From NCBI RefSeq assembly GCF_003203515.1, contig NZ_BGNG01000008.1, positions 62,001 to 126,000 on the forward strand: a stretch of DNA of 64,000 nt, given 5' to 3'. The position numbers and the translations under genes were made by a program. The notes under the pieces were generated by a model. That model was given only the letters and a program-made list of their open reading frames with translations, ran no database searches and was not told where the DNA came from. Positions 45,737-55,188 of this stretch are shown piece after piece; the first letter of the stretch is position 1; each line of letters starts with the position of its first letter. The DNA comes from Glaciecola sp. KUL10. GTDB taxonomy: Bacteria > Pseudomonadota > Gammaproteobacteria > Enterobacterales > Alteromonadaceae.

Positions 45737-46170
45737 ATTTACGATTACTCAGCATCGCGTTTGTCGTCTTAGTCATAATAAGCTTATCAGGATGTAAACT
45801 TACCCAACACGAACAAAGCTTATTTGAAGAAATGGGTGGCCACAGCACGATCACCAAGCTTACTGAAAACTTTGTTGATGAAATCAGCCGTAACCAAGAA
45901 ATATTTAAGTATTTTGCGCGCTCTGACGTAGTTCGCTTTAAACAAAAATTCAGTGAACATATCTGTATGCTGTCAGGCGGGCCATGCAAATACACTGGCG
46001 ATAATATGGTTGATGTGCACACAGGCATGAATATCAATGAACACGATTTCAATCTAGGCGTTGAGTTACTGATCAACGCCATGAATAGGTCTGATATTCC
46101 ACACACGACTCAAAATAAAATTTTGGCGACGTTGGTGCCTCACCGCCAAGATATTATTTATCTAGAATGA
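45733..46170 (+). CDS. Lipoprotein-type group 1 truncated haemoglobin
   Basis: A 145-residue protein starting at TTG 45733: GGAGG lies six bases upstream and the start overlaps the DUF3034 stop (TTGA). An N-terminal lipoprotein signal (LSIAFVVLVIISLSGC, lipobox LSGC) puts the globin in the envelope, unusual for a family that is mostly cytoplasmic. The globin fold is clear: LFEEMGGHSTITKLTENFVD, YFARSDVVRFKQKF, CMLSGGPCKYTGDNM, and VHTGMNINEHDF with the proximal His. The residue expected to be the distal B10 Tyr appears to be Phe. Likely binds O2 or NO in the periplasm. Confidence 0.86.
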   Translation: MNLRLLSIAFVVLVIISLSGCKLTQHEQSLFEEMGGHSTITKLTENFVDEISRNQEIFKYFARSDVVRFKQKFSEHICMLSGGPCKYTGDNMVDVHTGMNINEHDFNLGVELLINAMNRSDIPHTTQNKILATLVPHRQDIIYLE

Positions 46171-46184
46171 TTGCCGATTGAGGA

Positions 46185-47570
46185 CTATGCCTTGCGCCAA
46201 GTTGTCCCTTGCGCGCTATCTTCCAATACCACACCCAAGGTATTTAATTCATCACGAGCCGCATCAGCATCTGCCCAGTTTTTATTAGCTCTAGCGGTGT
46301 TGCGTTTGACGATTAGAGCTTCAACTTTCGCAGCAAAATCATCCGATGCATCTGCCCCGCCCTGCATAAATACATTGGGATCGGTTTGAAGCAAGCCAAC
46401 AATTGCGCCTAGCTTTTTCAGTACACCTGCTAACTTTCCTGCTTCAGCAAGATTGTCTTTGTGTTTATTGATATCACGTGCAACGTCAAACAAGACCGAA
46501 AATGCAACGGGCATATTGAAGTCATCATTCATTGCCGCTTCAAAACGCGCTAAATAACCGCCGTAAGCCAGTTCAACAGACTCATCTAACTGGGCACCGC
46601 GCAAGGCTGTATATAAACGCTCTAATCCAGCCTTAGCTTGATTAATGCTATCTTGAGAATAGCTTAATTGGCTGCGGTAATGAGCAGACATTAAGAAGAA
46701 ACGCAAGGTTTCGGGATCGTGCTTTTCCAACACATCTCTTAAAGTAAAGAAATTACCCAAAGACTTTGACATCTTCACGTCATCAACTTGCACCATCCCC
46801 CCGTGCATCCAAGTGTTTACATAAGGCGTGTCGAATGCACAGCACGACTGCGCGATTTCATTTTCGTGATGCGGGAACATTAAATCAGAACCGCCACCGT
46901 GGATATCAAAGTGAGCACCTAAGTGCTTGTGATTCATCGCCGAACACTCTATATGCCAGCCCGGACGCCCTTTACCCCAAGGCGAATCCCAACTTGGCTC
47001 TTCTGGCTTAGCAGACTTCCATAATACAAAATCGAGTGGATCATCTTTATCAGCGCTAGTCTCGACACGCGCTCCAACTTGAAGTTGCTCCAGATCTTGC
47101 TTACTCAAGGCACCATACTTTTCATAAGCACTCACATCAAATAACACATCACCTGAAGGTGCTTGATAGGCATAGTTTTTATCTACCAAACGTTGAATAA
47201 CATCAATAATTTCACTCATATGCTGAGTAACGCGCGGCTCGATGTCTGGCTCAAGTAAATTGAGTGCTTTAAAGTCTTCGTGCATCATTGCAATAGTGCG
47301 TTCGGTGAGTTGCTCGGGCGTCTCACCGTTTTCATTTGCGCGTTGGATGATTTTATCATCAACATCTGTAATGTTTCGGACGTAATTGACTTCGTACCCA
47401 AGATGACGAAGATATCTAACAACTGTATCAAAGCTCAAATAAGTGCGGGCGTGCCCCATGTGACAAACATCGTAAACCGTAATTCCGCACACATACAAAC
47501 CGACTTTGTTAGCTTCAAGAGGAACAAAGGGTTTCTTTTTACGGCTTAGAGTATCGAATATTTGTAACAT
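46185..47570 (-). CDS. cysS: Cysteinyl-tRNA synthetase
   Basis: A 461-residue class I synthetase that charges tRNA-Cys. HIGH motif in [20 protein letters not shown], zinc ligands including Cys in GWHIECSAM and HENE-type His in [25 protein letters not shown] in [14 protein letters not shown], and the DALR anticodon domain to the end. Length equals that of the E. coli enzyme (461). Convergent with the haemoglobin gene (14 bases between ends), divergent from ppiB, the usual gammaproteobacterial order. Confidence 0.98.
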   Translation of the reverse strand: MLQIFDTLSRKKKPFVPLEANKVGLYVCGITVYDVCHMGHARTYLSFDTVVRYLRHLGYEVNYVRNITDVDDKIIQRANENGETPEQLTERTIAMMHEDFKALNLLEPDIEPRVTQHMSEIIDVIQRLVDKNYAYQAPSGDVLFDVSAYEKYGALSKQDLEQLQVGARVETSADKDDPLDFVLWKSAKPEEPSWDSPWGKGRPGWHIECSAMNHKHLGAHFDIHGGGSDLMFPHHENEIAQSCCAFDTPYVNTWMHGGMVQVDDVKMSKSLGNFFTLRDVLEKHDPETLRFFLMSAHYRSQLSYSQDSINQAKAGLERLYTALRGAQLDESVELAYGGYLARFEAAMNDDFNMPVAFSVLFDVARDINKHKDNLAEAGKLAGVLKKLGAIVGLLQTDPNVFMQGGADASDDFAAKVEALIVKRNTARANKNWADADAARDELNTLGVVLEDSAQGTTWRKA

Positions 47571-47846
47571 GATTTTCCTGTATAAATTGATTTAAAAAAT
47601 TGCGTCTAGCTATGTAAAATTGTAGCGCTATTTAAGCGAACATAAACGCGGCGGGATTTTAGCACCTAGCCACTTAAAGTGCATATTTTTTCCAAACCTT
47701 TAGATGAATTAGACAAAATTTTGGGTTAAGCGCCATTTTAGTCTATCATTGCGCGCAAACCTTAGGTCAACATTACTTGGTCCAGCTTTTTAGCTGCTAA
47801 GTGGTAATCGTATTGACTAAAACTCTCACACAAATTAGGAATACTC

Positions 47847-48341
47847 ATGGTTGTTTTAAAAACAAACTTTGGCGAAATCAAACTAGCACTCCACGCAGAC
47901 AAAGCACCAAAAACGGTCGCTAATTTTTTAAGCTACGTAGAAGATGGCTTTTACGACAATACGATTTTTCATCGTGTCATTAGCAACTTTATGGTTCAAG
48001 GCGGCGGGTTTGAAGCGGGTTTAGAGCAAAAAGAAACGAAAGCACCGATCGAAAACGAAGCCGATAATGGTTTAAGCAATAAAGTCGGCGCTGTTGCGAT
48101 GGCGCGCACAAATGATCCTCATTCAGCAACTGCTCAGTTCTTTATTAACGTTAAAGACAATGACTTCTTAGATTTCACTGCCGCCAATGCCCACGGCTAT
48201 GGCTATTGCGTGTTTGCCCAAGTGGTTGAAGGCATGGACGTAGTTGAAAAAATCAAGGGTGTACAAACAGGTAACGCTGGCATGCATCAAGACGTACCGG
48301 TTGAAGATGTTGTCATCGAATCAGCAACAGTCGTCGAATAA
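47847..48341 (+). CDS. ppiB: Cytoplasmic peptidyl-prolyl isomerase B (cyclophilin)
   Basis: A 164-residue cyclophilin without a signal peptide, the length of E. coli PpiB (164). Seen: [20 protein letters not shown] at the start, the catalytic Arg region [36 protein letters not shown] and [18 protein letters not shown]. It catalyses cis-trans isomerisation of X-Pro bonds. Followed by an intrinsic terminator and lpxH. Confidence 0.97.
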   Translation: MVVLKTNFGEIKLALHADKAPKTVANFLSYVEDGFYDNTIFHRVISNFMVQGGGFEAGLEQKETKAPIENEADNGLSNKVGAVAMARTNDPHSATAQFFINVKDNDFLDFTAANAHGYGYCVFAQVVEGMDVVEKIKGVQTGNAGMHQDVPVEDVVIESATVVE

Positions 48342-48351
48342 GGCAAATTGT

Positions 48352-48376
48352 TTGGGGGAAGTCGGCCTTCCCCCAA
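48352..48376 (+). terminator. Intrinsic terminator after ppiB
   Basis: TTGGGGGAAG (48352-48361) pairs fully with CTTCCCCCAA (48367-48376) around a 5-base loop TCGGC, followed by GTTCTTTT. It separates ppiB from lpxH, which would then need its own promoter in the roughly 55 bases that follow. Confidence 0.85.
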
Positions 48377-48432
48377 GTTCTTTTAAAAAGTCACAAACAA
48401 CATTGTATTTATCGTTTAACTAAAGAGCATTA

Positions 48433-49176
48433 ATGCCAAAAACACAAGCCGCACCTTTTACCTACTTTATATCCGACCTTCACCTAAGCGAAGAGCGCAC
48501 TGATATTACCGAGTGCTTTTTTCAATTCTTAAGAGAAGACGCGCCCAAAGCCGAGGCGCTGTATATTTTAGGAGACTTGTTCGAGGTATGGATTGGCGAC
48601 GATAACGTTACTCAATTTTCGACTCAAATCGCAGGTGCGCTTAACAAGTTAAGTCAACAAATCCCCATTTATTTTATCCATGGCAATCGAGACTTTGCGC
48701 TAGGAAAGCGGTTTGCACAAAGTGCAGGAATGAATCTACTTCCTGAACAAAAAGTCATTGAGTTGTACAACGAGCAAGTCGTTATTTTACACGGTGACGA
48801 GATGTGCACACGCGACATTGAATATATGAAGTTTCGAAAAAAAGCACGCGGTTGGTGGTGGCCTAGATTAATGAAAGCGATTCCGCTTTACTACCGCAAA
48901 AAGATTGCCGAAAAAGGGCGTGAAGTTTCAAAAAACAATCAGAAACACCTCAGCGCCGACATCATGGATGTTACTCAATCAGAAGTCGAAGCTACGTTGC
49001 TTAAACACAGTGCCTACACCATGATTCACGGGCACACTCACAGACCTAATATTCATTACTTCACTGTCAATGGCCACACTGCTAAACGCATTGTCTTAGG
49101 TGATTGGTATGAACAAGGGAGTGTGCTTAAAGTCAGTGAAAATGAAAAAGAGTTGATGAACATTCGGTTCGAATAA
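48433..49176 (+). CDS. lpxH: UDP-2,3-diacylglucosamine diphosphatase
   Basis: A 247-residue metallophosphoesterase of lipid A synthesis, converting UDP-2,3-diacylglucosamine to lipid X at the inner membrane. Metal motifs in order: FISDLHLSEE, ILGDLFEVWIGDD, IHGNRDFALG, ILHGDEMCTRD and MIHGHTHRP. E. coli LpxH has 240 residues. The cysS-ppiB-lpxH order supports orthology. Confidence 0.96.
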   Translation: MPKTQAAPFTYFISDLHLSEERTDITECFFQFLREDAPKAEALYILGDLFEVWIGDDNVTQFSTQIAGALNKLSQQIPIYFIHGNRDFALGKRFAQSAGMNLLPEQKVIELYNEQVVILHGDEMCTRDIEYMKFRKKARGWWWPRLMKAIPLYYRKKIAEKGREVSKNNQKHLSADIMDVTQSEVEATLLKHSAYTMIHGHTHRPNIHYFTVNGHTAKRIVLGDWYEQGSVLKVSENEKELMNIRFE

Positions 49177-49498
49177 CATTTATCAACCCATTCTGAACAA
49201 GAAAATCAATAAACTTTTTGATTTATTCTGCCGTCTTGCATGTAGCCTTACGTCACCACCTTACATTGTGGGTACCACAATAAGTTCCCCAAAGTTGGAT
49301 TCACGGTGAGCAGCACTCATATGCCTTCACTACATCTAAAAATAGCTCACAAAAACACTAAAAAAGAGTGAGAGATGTCACGTCAACAGAACACAAAACC
49401 TTTTGTAAGTGCGATTAACAATACCCGGCTTGCGCATAAGTGAAATACACATTTGTATAAGTCAATTCTGACATATAAAACAAGACAAAAGGAAAACT
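49177..49498. other. Intergenic region before the PEP-CTERM gene
   Basis: 322 bases without a convincing gene. A perfect dyad TTGTGG-GTA-CCACAA lies at 49266-49280. A promoter-like TATAAA lies near 49474-49480 and a ribosome site AAAGGAAA just before the ATG at 49499. Nothing else recognised. Confidence 0.45.
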
Positions 49499-50269
49499 AT
49501 GAAATTTAATTTATCTTCATCACTTAAATCTATATTGTTGGCCTCATGCCTTTTCTCGATGATGACAAACGCTGCGCTGATCAATCGTGGCAATGGAATG
49601 ATCTACGATGATGTTTTAGATGTGACTTGGCTTCAAGACGCCAACTATGCAAGAACAAGTGGCTTTGACTCTGATGGTTTAGTGTCATGGACAAGCGCCA
49701 ATACTTGGGTACAAAACTTAAATTTTGGTGGCTATTCAGATTGGCGACTTCCTGCTATTACCCCCATTAACGGCTCAAGCTTTAATACTGGCTTTTCATT
49801 CAATGGAACCACTGATAGAGGATATAATATTTCGCCCAATACTAATGAGTTGCTATATATGTTTGAGATAAACTTGGGGAATGCATCTGTTTTTAATCCC
49901 AACGGTATTTTTGCAGGGAACATTAATCCAGCATTTAACGCTTCTTTTATTGACGGTGAGTCTGGTTTAACTTATTCATTTGAAAACATTGCTGCAAGTT
50001 ACTGGAATGACGTTATAGATACCCCTTTTGTAAACGCCGCGTGGGGTGTTAATTTTAAAACCAGTTCAGACGTAAGCATAGGTGAAACTGCTTTGTTTGT
50101 TAGCGCTTCTAACTTAGGGATTTGGGCATTAAGAGACGGCGATGTCACGAGTACTCTTTCGCCACCCGATAACACAAGTCCTGATGGCGTTTTATCAGAA
50201 CCAAACGCACTAATTTTAATGTCAATTGGATTGTTAGCTTTTTCATCAGTGCGCAGAAAAACGCGCTAG
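49499..50269 (+). CDS. DUF1566-like protein with PEP-CTERM sorting signal
   Basis: A 256-residue exported protein: signal peptide (cleaved near residue 25, after MTNA), a body with the DUF1566 pattern (GMIYDDVLDVTWLQDANYAR, GGYSDWRLPAI), and a C-terminal tripartite sorting signal consisting of SEPN, a hydrophobic helix (ALILMSIGLLAFSSV) and RRKTR. That is a PEP-CTERM signal (a variant, with SEP for PEP), which implies processing by an exosortase encoded elsewhere in the genome and usually goes with extracellular polysaccharide. Function of the body is unknown. Confidence 0.82.
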   Translation: MKFNLSSSLKSILLASCLFSMMTNAALINRGNGMIYDDVLDVTWLQDANYARTSGFDSDGLVSWTSANTWVQNLNFGGYSDWRLPAITPINGSSFNTGFSFNGTTDRGYNISPNTNELLYMFEINLGNASVFNPNGIFAGNINPAFNASFIDGESGLTYSFENIAASYWNDVIDTPFVNAAWGVNFKTSSDVSIGETALFVSASNLGIWALRDGDVTSTLSPPDNTSPDGVLSEPNALILMSIGLLAFSSVRRKTR

Positions 50270-50578
50270 TAAAACTGAAATAACTCAATTCGAATAAAGA
50301 CTCGGAAGAAAGACACTTTTACATAGCTTTTCTTCCATTTTTCTTTCATTTTTTGTGTCTCGCAATTCCATTTGAGCGTTGTTTGTGTCGAAAAAAGCAA
50401 GCTATTCATATAATTTGGGAACATTTATCGAAATTATTTAGCATTTAAACCCCAACACAGTAGTAAACATTTGTTTACACCAAAACTACTACTAAGTCTC
50501 CTTTATTTATGCACCTACTCTCCTAACCCAATTTATGCCTAAACCCAGTAAAATTAAGCGTTACAATATAACATTTCA
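50270..50578. other. Intergenic region upstream of the Pho box array
   Basis: About 309 AT-rich bases with homopolymeric T stretches and no convincing gene, hairpin terminator or repeat seen by eye. The phosphate-control elements begin at 50579. Confidence 0.4.
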
Positions 50579-50651
50579 GAGTCACAAATCTGTAAAAACG
50601 CTGTCAAAAGTCTGAAATTAATCCTTCATTTTTCTGTCCCCAGATTGTCAC
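50579..50651 (+). promoter_or_regulatory. Seven-half-site Pho box array
   Basis: Heptamers resembling the PhoB half-site CTGTCAT occur in exact 11-bp steps: GAGTCAC 50579, CTGTAAA 50590, CTGTCAA 50601, CTGAAAT 50612, CCTTCAT 50623, CTGTCCC 50634, TTGTCAC 50645. Most match at five or six of seven positions. The array ends about 110 bases before the first alkaline phosphatase start; a -10 candidate (TAGCCT or CCTATG) follows at about 50662-50670. Confidence 0.75.
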
Positions 50652-50760
50652 ATTACCTTTCTAGCCTATGCCCGTCTCGACAGCAAAACTGCGCCGAGCA
50701 CGACACATTATGACTTTTATCGTGACTTTTATAATTACGGGATTCTTTAAAGGGACCAAC

Positions 50761-52353
50761 ATGAAGACAATAAAAAAACTAGCAACCGCTATCACGATTG
50801 CGCTTGCTGCCGGCACGTCAGGCACAATCAGCGCTGATCCATTGCCAGCGCACCAAACTTCAAATATTTGGTATCAAGATGCTCAAGCTAAATTGATGCA
50901 AAAGCTACAAACTAATAACAGTTTTAAAGCCAAGAATGTCATATTATTTGTAGGTGACGGTATGGGTGTTTCAACACTCACATCTGCGCGTATTCTTGAA
51001 GGCCAAATGAATGGGCAAAACGGCGAAGAGAATTTTTTGAGCTTCGAGACATTTCCTCATACGGCACTTGTCAAAACATACAACGTTGATGCACAAACTC
51101 CTGATTCAGCGGGTACGATGACCGCAATGATGTCTGGGCTTAAAACAGATGTAGGCACGATCGGCGTAGACGAAGACATTGCTAGAGGCGATTGCTCAAC
51201 TGTTGCGGGCAACGAGGTGATCACAGCCTTAGAGTTAGCAGAAATAAAAGGGCTTTCTACGGGAATTATATCAACAGCGCGGATTACGCACGCCACACCT
51301 GCAGCCACGTATGCAAAATCAGCTGATCGCAACTGGGAAGATATCTCTGATATGCCAGAAGATGCAATTGCGGCCGGCTGTATTGATATTGCCGATCAAT
51401 TAGTCAACTTCGAAACTTACTTAGAACAGCGTTACACGGGTGTAGATGTTGATGGCATAGAAGTCGCATTTGGAGGTGGCCGTCGTCATTTTCTACCAAG
51501 AGACGAAGCATTCAACAGCCCAGATGCATCAAGCAGTGTCGAAGGTGACCGCACAGACAAACGTGATCTCACCGCTGAATGGCAGGAAAAATACACCAAT
51601 GGGCAATACGTGTACGATCAAACTGGCTTTGATGCAATCGATGCAGACTCGGTAGAGCGCGTATTTGGCTTGTTCAATGAGTCTCACATGCAATACGAAG
51701 CAGATCGCGCTAATGATATTGCTGGTGAACCTAGTCTAGCTGAAATGACAGGCAAAGCGGTTAATATATTGGATAACAACGAAGCGGGCTTCTTTCTGAT
51801 GGTTGAATCTGGCCGCATCGACCACGGTCATCACGCTGGCAACGCATATAACGCACTTCACGATGCTATCGAATTATCAGAAGCCGTGAAAACAGCCTAT
51901 GAAAATACTGACCCAGCCGAAACCTTGATCTTAGTGACAGCCGATCACGGCCATGTTTTCACAATCGCTGGTTATCCGAAACGCGGTAACCCTATCTTGG
52001 GTAAAGTCGTGAGTGTGGGCAGCGAAGATCCAGCCACTGATGTAAACGGTTTGCCCTACACCACACTCGGTTATACCAATGGTCGCGGAATGATGGACTT
52101 GGGTACCGAAACCAACGCTGATGCAGGTTACGCAGTCGATATTAACGCAGGCCGATTTGACATTAGCGGTATCGACACTACCTTACCTGGTTATCACCAA
52201 GAAGCCTTAATTCCTGCTAGCTCAGAAACCCACAGTGGCGAAGATATTTCGCTTCATGCTAGCGGTCCAGGTGCACAACTTGTTCAAGGTGTCGTCGAGC
52301 AAAGTACTATTTTTCACATCATCAATCAGTCACTTGACCTGATTAACGACTAA
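50761..52353 (+). CDS. Secreted alkaline phosphatase
   Basis: About 530 residues from ATG 50761, chosen because AAGGGA lies six bases upstream and the N-terminus is then a signal peptide (TIKKLATAITIALAAGTSG, cut near residue 27 after ISA). PhoA-superfamily motifs: NVILFVGDGMGVSTLTSARI (metal Asp), the nucleophile Ser in TPDSAGTMTAMMSG, FFLMVESGRIDHGHHAGN and VTADHGHVF, and a final His in SETHSGEDIS. It releases phosphate from organic esters outside the inner membrane. The seven-site PhoB array in front predicts induction by phosphate starvation. A second, lipidated copy follows 25 bases downstream. Confidence 0.93.
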   Translation: MKTIKKLATAITIALAAGTSGTISADPLPAHQTSNIWYQDAQAKLMQKLQTNNSFKAKNVILFVGDGMGVSTLTSARILEGQMNGQNGEENFLSFETFPHTALVKTYNVDAQTPDSAGTMTAMMSGLKTDVGTIGVDEDIARGDCSTVAGNEVITALELAEIKGLSTGIISTARITHATPAATYAKSADRNWEDISDMPEDAIAAGCIDIADQLVNFETYLEQRYTGVDVDGIEVAFGGGRRHFLPRDEAFNSPDASSSVEGDRTDKRDLTAEWQEKYTNGQYVYDQTGFDAIDADSVERVFGLFNESHMQYEADRANDIAGEPSLAEMTGKAVNILDNNEAGFFLMVESGRIDHGHHAGNAYNALHDAIELSEAVKTAYENTDPAETLILVTADHGHVFTIAGYPKRGNPILGKVVSVGSEDPATDVNGLPYTTLGYTNGRGMMDLGTETNADAGYAVDINAGRFDISGIDTTLPGYHQEALIPASSETHSGEDISLHASGPGAQLVQGVVEQSTIFHIINQSLDLIND

Positions 52354-52378
52354 TACAGGCATTATCAAGGGAATAATC

Positions 52379-54313
52379 ATGAAAATAATCAAACTTAGTT
52401 TAATTGCCGCAGCTGTTATTGGCTTAAATGCATGTTCATTAGACGGTGATGACGGTACAAATGGTGTTAATGGACAAGACGGTGCGCCGGGACAAGATGG
52501 CAGCAACGGCCTAACAAGCCTTACCGTGCAAACTAATTTGCCGGTTGGCAACGCAAACTGCCCAAATAGTGGCGTTCAAATTGATTCTGGCTTAGACAGT
52601 GATGCCGACGGCACACTTGCTGCTTCAGAAGTCACTAGTACTTCTTTTGTGTGCGCACCAGGCACAACGAGTGTTGAATCTGCTGAAATATTAACGAGTC
52701 TAAACAACAATTGGTTTGTTCAAGGTCAACAAGAAGTCGCTCAGGCAAAACAAACATGGCTAGAAGCAACATCTGGTATTTCGCTTCCAGCATCAAGCGC
52801 TCAAGTGACGCAATACCAAACCTCGTCAAGCGTTGAGCAGCAAGCATTAATTGCTCAGTTAAAAGGCTCAGCGAAAAACGTCATCTTGTTTATCGGTGAT
52901 GGAATGGGTATTTCAACCGTCACGGCTGCCCGTATTCTTGAAGGCCAAATGAACGGTGGATTAGGTGAAGAGAATAACTTGTCGTTTGATACCTTCCCAT
53001 TTTCAGGCTTAGCAAAAACATATAACGTTGATGCACAAACACCTGATTCAGCCGGCACGATGACAGCGATGGTATCGGGTGTAAAAACTGATGTTGGTGT
53101 CATTGGTGTAGATGAAGATATTGTTCGTGGCGACTGTTCGACGGTGACAGGTAACGAATTAGTGACTGCGTTAGAGTTGGCCGAGATAGCGGGTAAATCA
53201 ACCGGTATCATTTCAACAGCGCGTATCACGCATGCAACCCCTGCTGCGACTTACGCTAAGTCAGCCGATCGCAACTGGGAAGATATTTCAGATATGCCTG
53301 AAGAAGTAGTAACACTGGGTTGTAAAGACATTGCCGACCAACTGGTCAATTTTGAAGACTATCTTGAAGCGCGTTTCGATGGACTTGATGTTGACGGAAT
53401 CGAAGTTGCAATGGGCGGAGGCCGCCGTCACTTTTTACCTCGTGATGAAGCATTTAATAGCCCTGATGCAGTCAGCGGCGTAGAAGGCGATCGCACAGAC
53501 GGACGTGACTTAACGGCTGAATGGCAAGCTAAATACTCTGCTGGCATGTATGTGTATGACGAAGCAAGCTTCAACACAATCAATACTGAAACAACAGAAC
53601 GTGTTTTCGGCCTATTCAATGAATCTCATATGCAATACGACGCGGATCGCCCTAACGATGTAGCAGGTGAACCAACAGTCGCGCAAATGACTGAAACAGC
53701 GATTAAAGTACTCGATAACAACCCTGAAGGTTTCTTCTTAATGGTTGAATCTGGACGTATTGATCACTCTCACCACGCAGGCAGTGCCTACGGTGCCTTA
53801 ACCGACACTATCGCCTTTGCAGAAGCAGTAGCCGTAGCGGATGACTTAACTAACGACTCTGATACCTTGATTATCGTTACCGCCGACCACGGTCACGTAT
53901 TTACTATCGCTGGTTACCCTAAACGCGGTAATCCAATCTTGGGCAAAGTAGTAGGTGTTGGCCAAACTGAGCCTGCATTAGCTGCAGATGACCTACCCTA
54001 CACGACTTTGGGTTACACAAATGGCCGTGGATTTAGAGACTTCGGCGATGAAGTGACAAACGCTGACGCTACTTATGCATTTGACCCAGATACAGGTCGT
54101 AAAGACTTGACCGATGTTGACACCACATCGCCTGGTTTTCACCAAGAAGCATTGGTTCCAACCTCTTCAGAAACACACTCTGGAGAAGATGTCGGTATCT
54201 ATGCAAAAGGACCTGGCGCGTTTTTGGTCAATGGTACAAATGAGCAAAACATGATTTATCACATCATGGATTATGCGTCTGATTTAAAGCAAAAAGCTGA
54301 AGACAAGCTTTAA
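52379..54313 (+). CDS. Alkaline phosphatase lipoprotein with collagen-like linker
   Basis: A 644-residue paralogue of the preceding enzyme with a different front end: lipoprotein signal (LSLIAAAVIGLNAC, Cys 19), seven Gly-x-x triplets (GDDGTNGVNGQDGAPGQDG), a small cysteine-pair domain (LPVGNANCPNSGVQIDSGLD to FVC, DUF7151-like), then the catalytic domain with FIGDGMGISTVTAARILEGQ, TPDSAGTMTAMVSG, VESGRIDHSHHAGS, TADHGHVF and SETHSGEDVG. The lipid anchor plus stalk would hold the enzyme on the cell surface, while the first copy is soluble. Co-transcribed with it and ended by the terminator at 54326. Confidence 0.93.
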   Translation: MKIIKLSLIAAAVIGLNACSLDGDDGTNGVNGQDGAPGQDGSNGLTSLTVQTNLPVGNANCPNSGVQIDSGLDSDADGTLAASEVTSTSFVCAPGTTSVESAEILTSLNNNWFVQGQQEVAQAKQTWLEATSGISLPASSAQVTQYQTSSSVEQQALIAQLKGSAKNVILFIGDGMGISTVTAARILEGQMNGGLGEENNLSFDTFPFSGLAKTYNVDAQTPDSAGTMTAMVSGVKTDVGVIGVDEDIVRGDCSTVTGNELVTALELAEIAGKSTGIISTARITHATPAATYAKSADRNWEDISDMPEEVVTLGCKDIADQLVNFEDYLEARFDGLDVDGIEVAMGGGRRHFLPRDEAFNSPDAVSGVEGDRTDGRDLTAEWQAKYSAGMYVYDEASFNTINTETTERVFGLFNESHMQYDADRPNDVAGEPTVAQMTETAIKVLDNNPEGFFLMVESGRIDHSHHAGSAYGALTDTIAFAEAVAVADDLTNDSDTLIIVTADHGHVFTIAGYPKRGNPILGKVVGVGQTEPALAADDLPYTTLGYTNGRGFRDFGDEVTNADATYAFDPDTGRKDLTDVDTTSPGFHQEALVPTSSETHSGEDVGIYAKGPGAFLVNGTNEQNMIYHIMDYASDLKQKAEDKL

Positions 54314-54325
54314 ATTAGTGCGCAT

Positions 54326-54362
54326 AAATCGCCTAAGTTGAAGTGACTTACTTAGGCGATTT
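54326..54362 (+). terminator. Intrinsic terminator after the phosphatase pair
   Basis: AAATCGCCTAAGT (54326-54338) pairs perfectly with ACTTAGGCGATTT (54350-54362), with an 11-base loop and a TTTTCTT tail. Confidence 0.88.
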
Positions 54363-54432
54363 TCTTGTTTAACACTTTTGTATTTTGCATAGCTGCTATA
54401 GGTGCTCTGCACATCAATCACTAGGAAGTAAA

Positions 54433-55179
54433 ATGAAAAACAGAATAATGTTAATCACTGTGATTTTATTCATCTCAGTTTGTAATTTAGCCACTGCTAA
54501 CCCAGTGCAAATTGCTTGCTCACAAGCTGATCAACTAATTGCTCACTACGAAATCAACAGAGCACAACAAAAAGTACAACTCAACTTGGTGCGAGACAAA
54601 CATCAAGTGGCGCATCAATATCCGCAAACTAATATAACTGAAGCGTGGGAGCTAAACCCTAGCAACAAAATAAAACCAACGCGTTTTTTCGATGCACACG
54701 CCAGAGCTATCGAATATCAGCCTGGTGAAAGTGTTCACGGTCGCAATGAAAGCGATTGGTCATATCGCTATCAATTGATGAGCGATAAGATGTTAACCGA
54801 ATTCAAGCTCGTTGAAGTCACGGGTAAAGCTTGTGATAAACTTCAGTTAAAAGAATATGTAGATAAGCAAGTGACTATGAAATTATCATGGTCTCCCGCT
54901 ACAAAATTAATTCACAATTTCGAAGTTATCAATAATAAAACGCAAAACACTATCGAAAAGTGGACGTTGCTAAATACCCATAAAAACGACCAACAAATAA
55001 GTAATTTTTTTGAACAACGCTATGCTTATCTGTCCACTGATTTTGCTGACATAGGTGATGATCATACCGACCCGTTCTTAACACAAATGTTAAACCTAGG
55101 CTTTATTGAGCATGCGCATTCTGGTTTTTATAATCAAGATGGTCATGCGATTAGAGGTCAACATGATCATGCTCATTAA
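54433..55179 (+). CDS. Secreted protein of unknown function, His-rich end
   Basis: About 248 residues from ATG 54433 (AGGA nine bases before it); an in-frame upstream start at 54385 would precede the signal peptide. Signal peptide IMLITVILFISVCNLATA, mature start NPVQIACSQADQL. I do not recognise the family. It contains an early and a central Cys (IACSQ, GKACDK) and ends in a His-rich tail (IEHAHSGFYNQ, GQHDHAH) suggesting metal binding. It has its own unit after the phosphatase terminator; a phosphate-related role is possible only by position. Confidence 0.7.
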   Translation: MKNRIMLITVILFISVCNLATANPVQIACSQADQLIAHYEINRAQQKVQLNLVRDKHQVAHQYPQTNITEAWELNPSNKIKPTRFFDAHARAIEYQPGESVHGRNESDWSYRYQLMSDKMLTEFKLVEVTGKACDKLQLKEYVDKQVTMKLSWSPATKLIHNFEVINNKTQNTIEKWTLLNTHKNDQQISNFFEQRYAYLSTDFADIGDDHTDPFLTQMLNLGFIEHAHSGFYNQDGHAIRGQHDHAH

Positions 55180-55188
55180 CCTTATTTG

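Noticed and set aside
50270-50578. CRISPR or tandem repeat array in the AT-rich region
   Set aside because: Only homopolymeric T stretches occur; no repeated unit with regular spacers.
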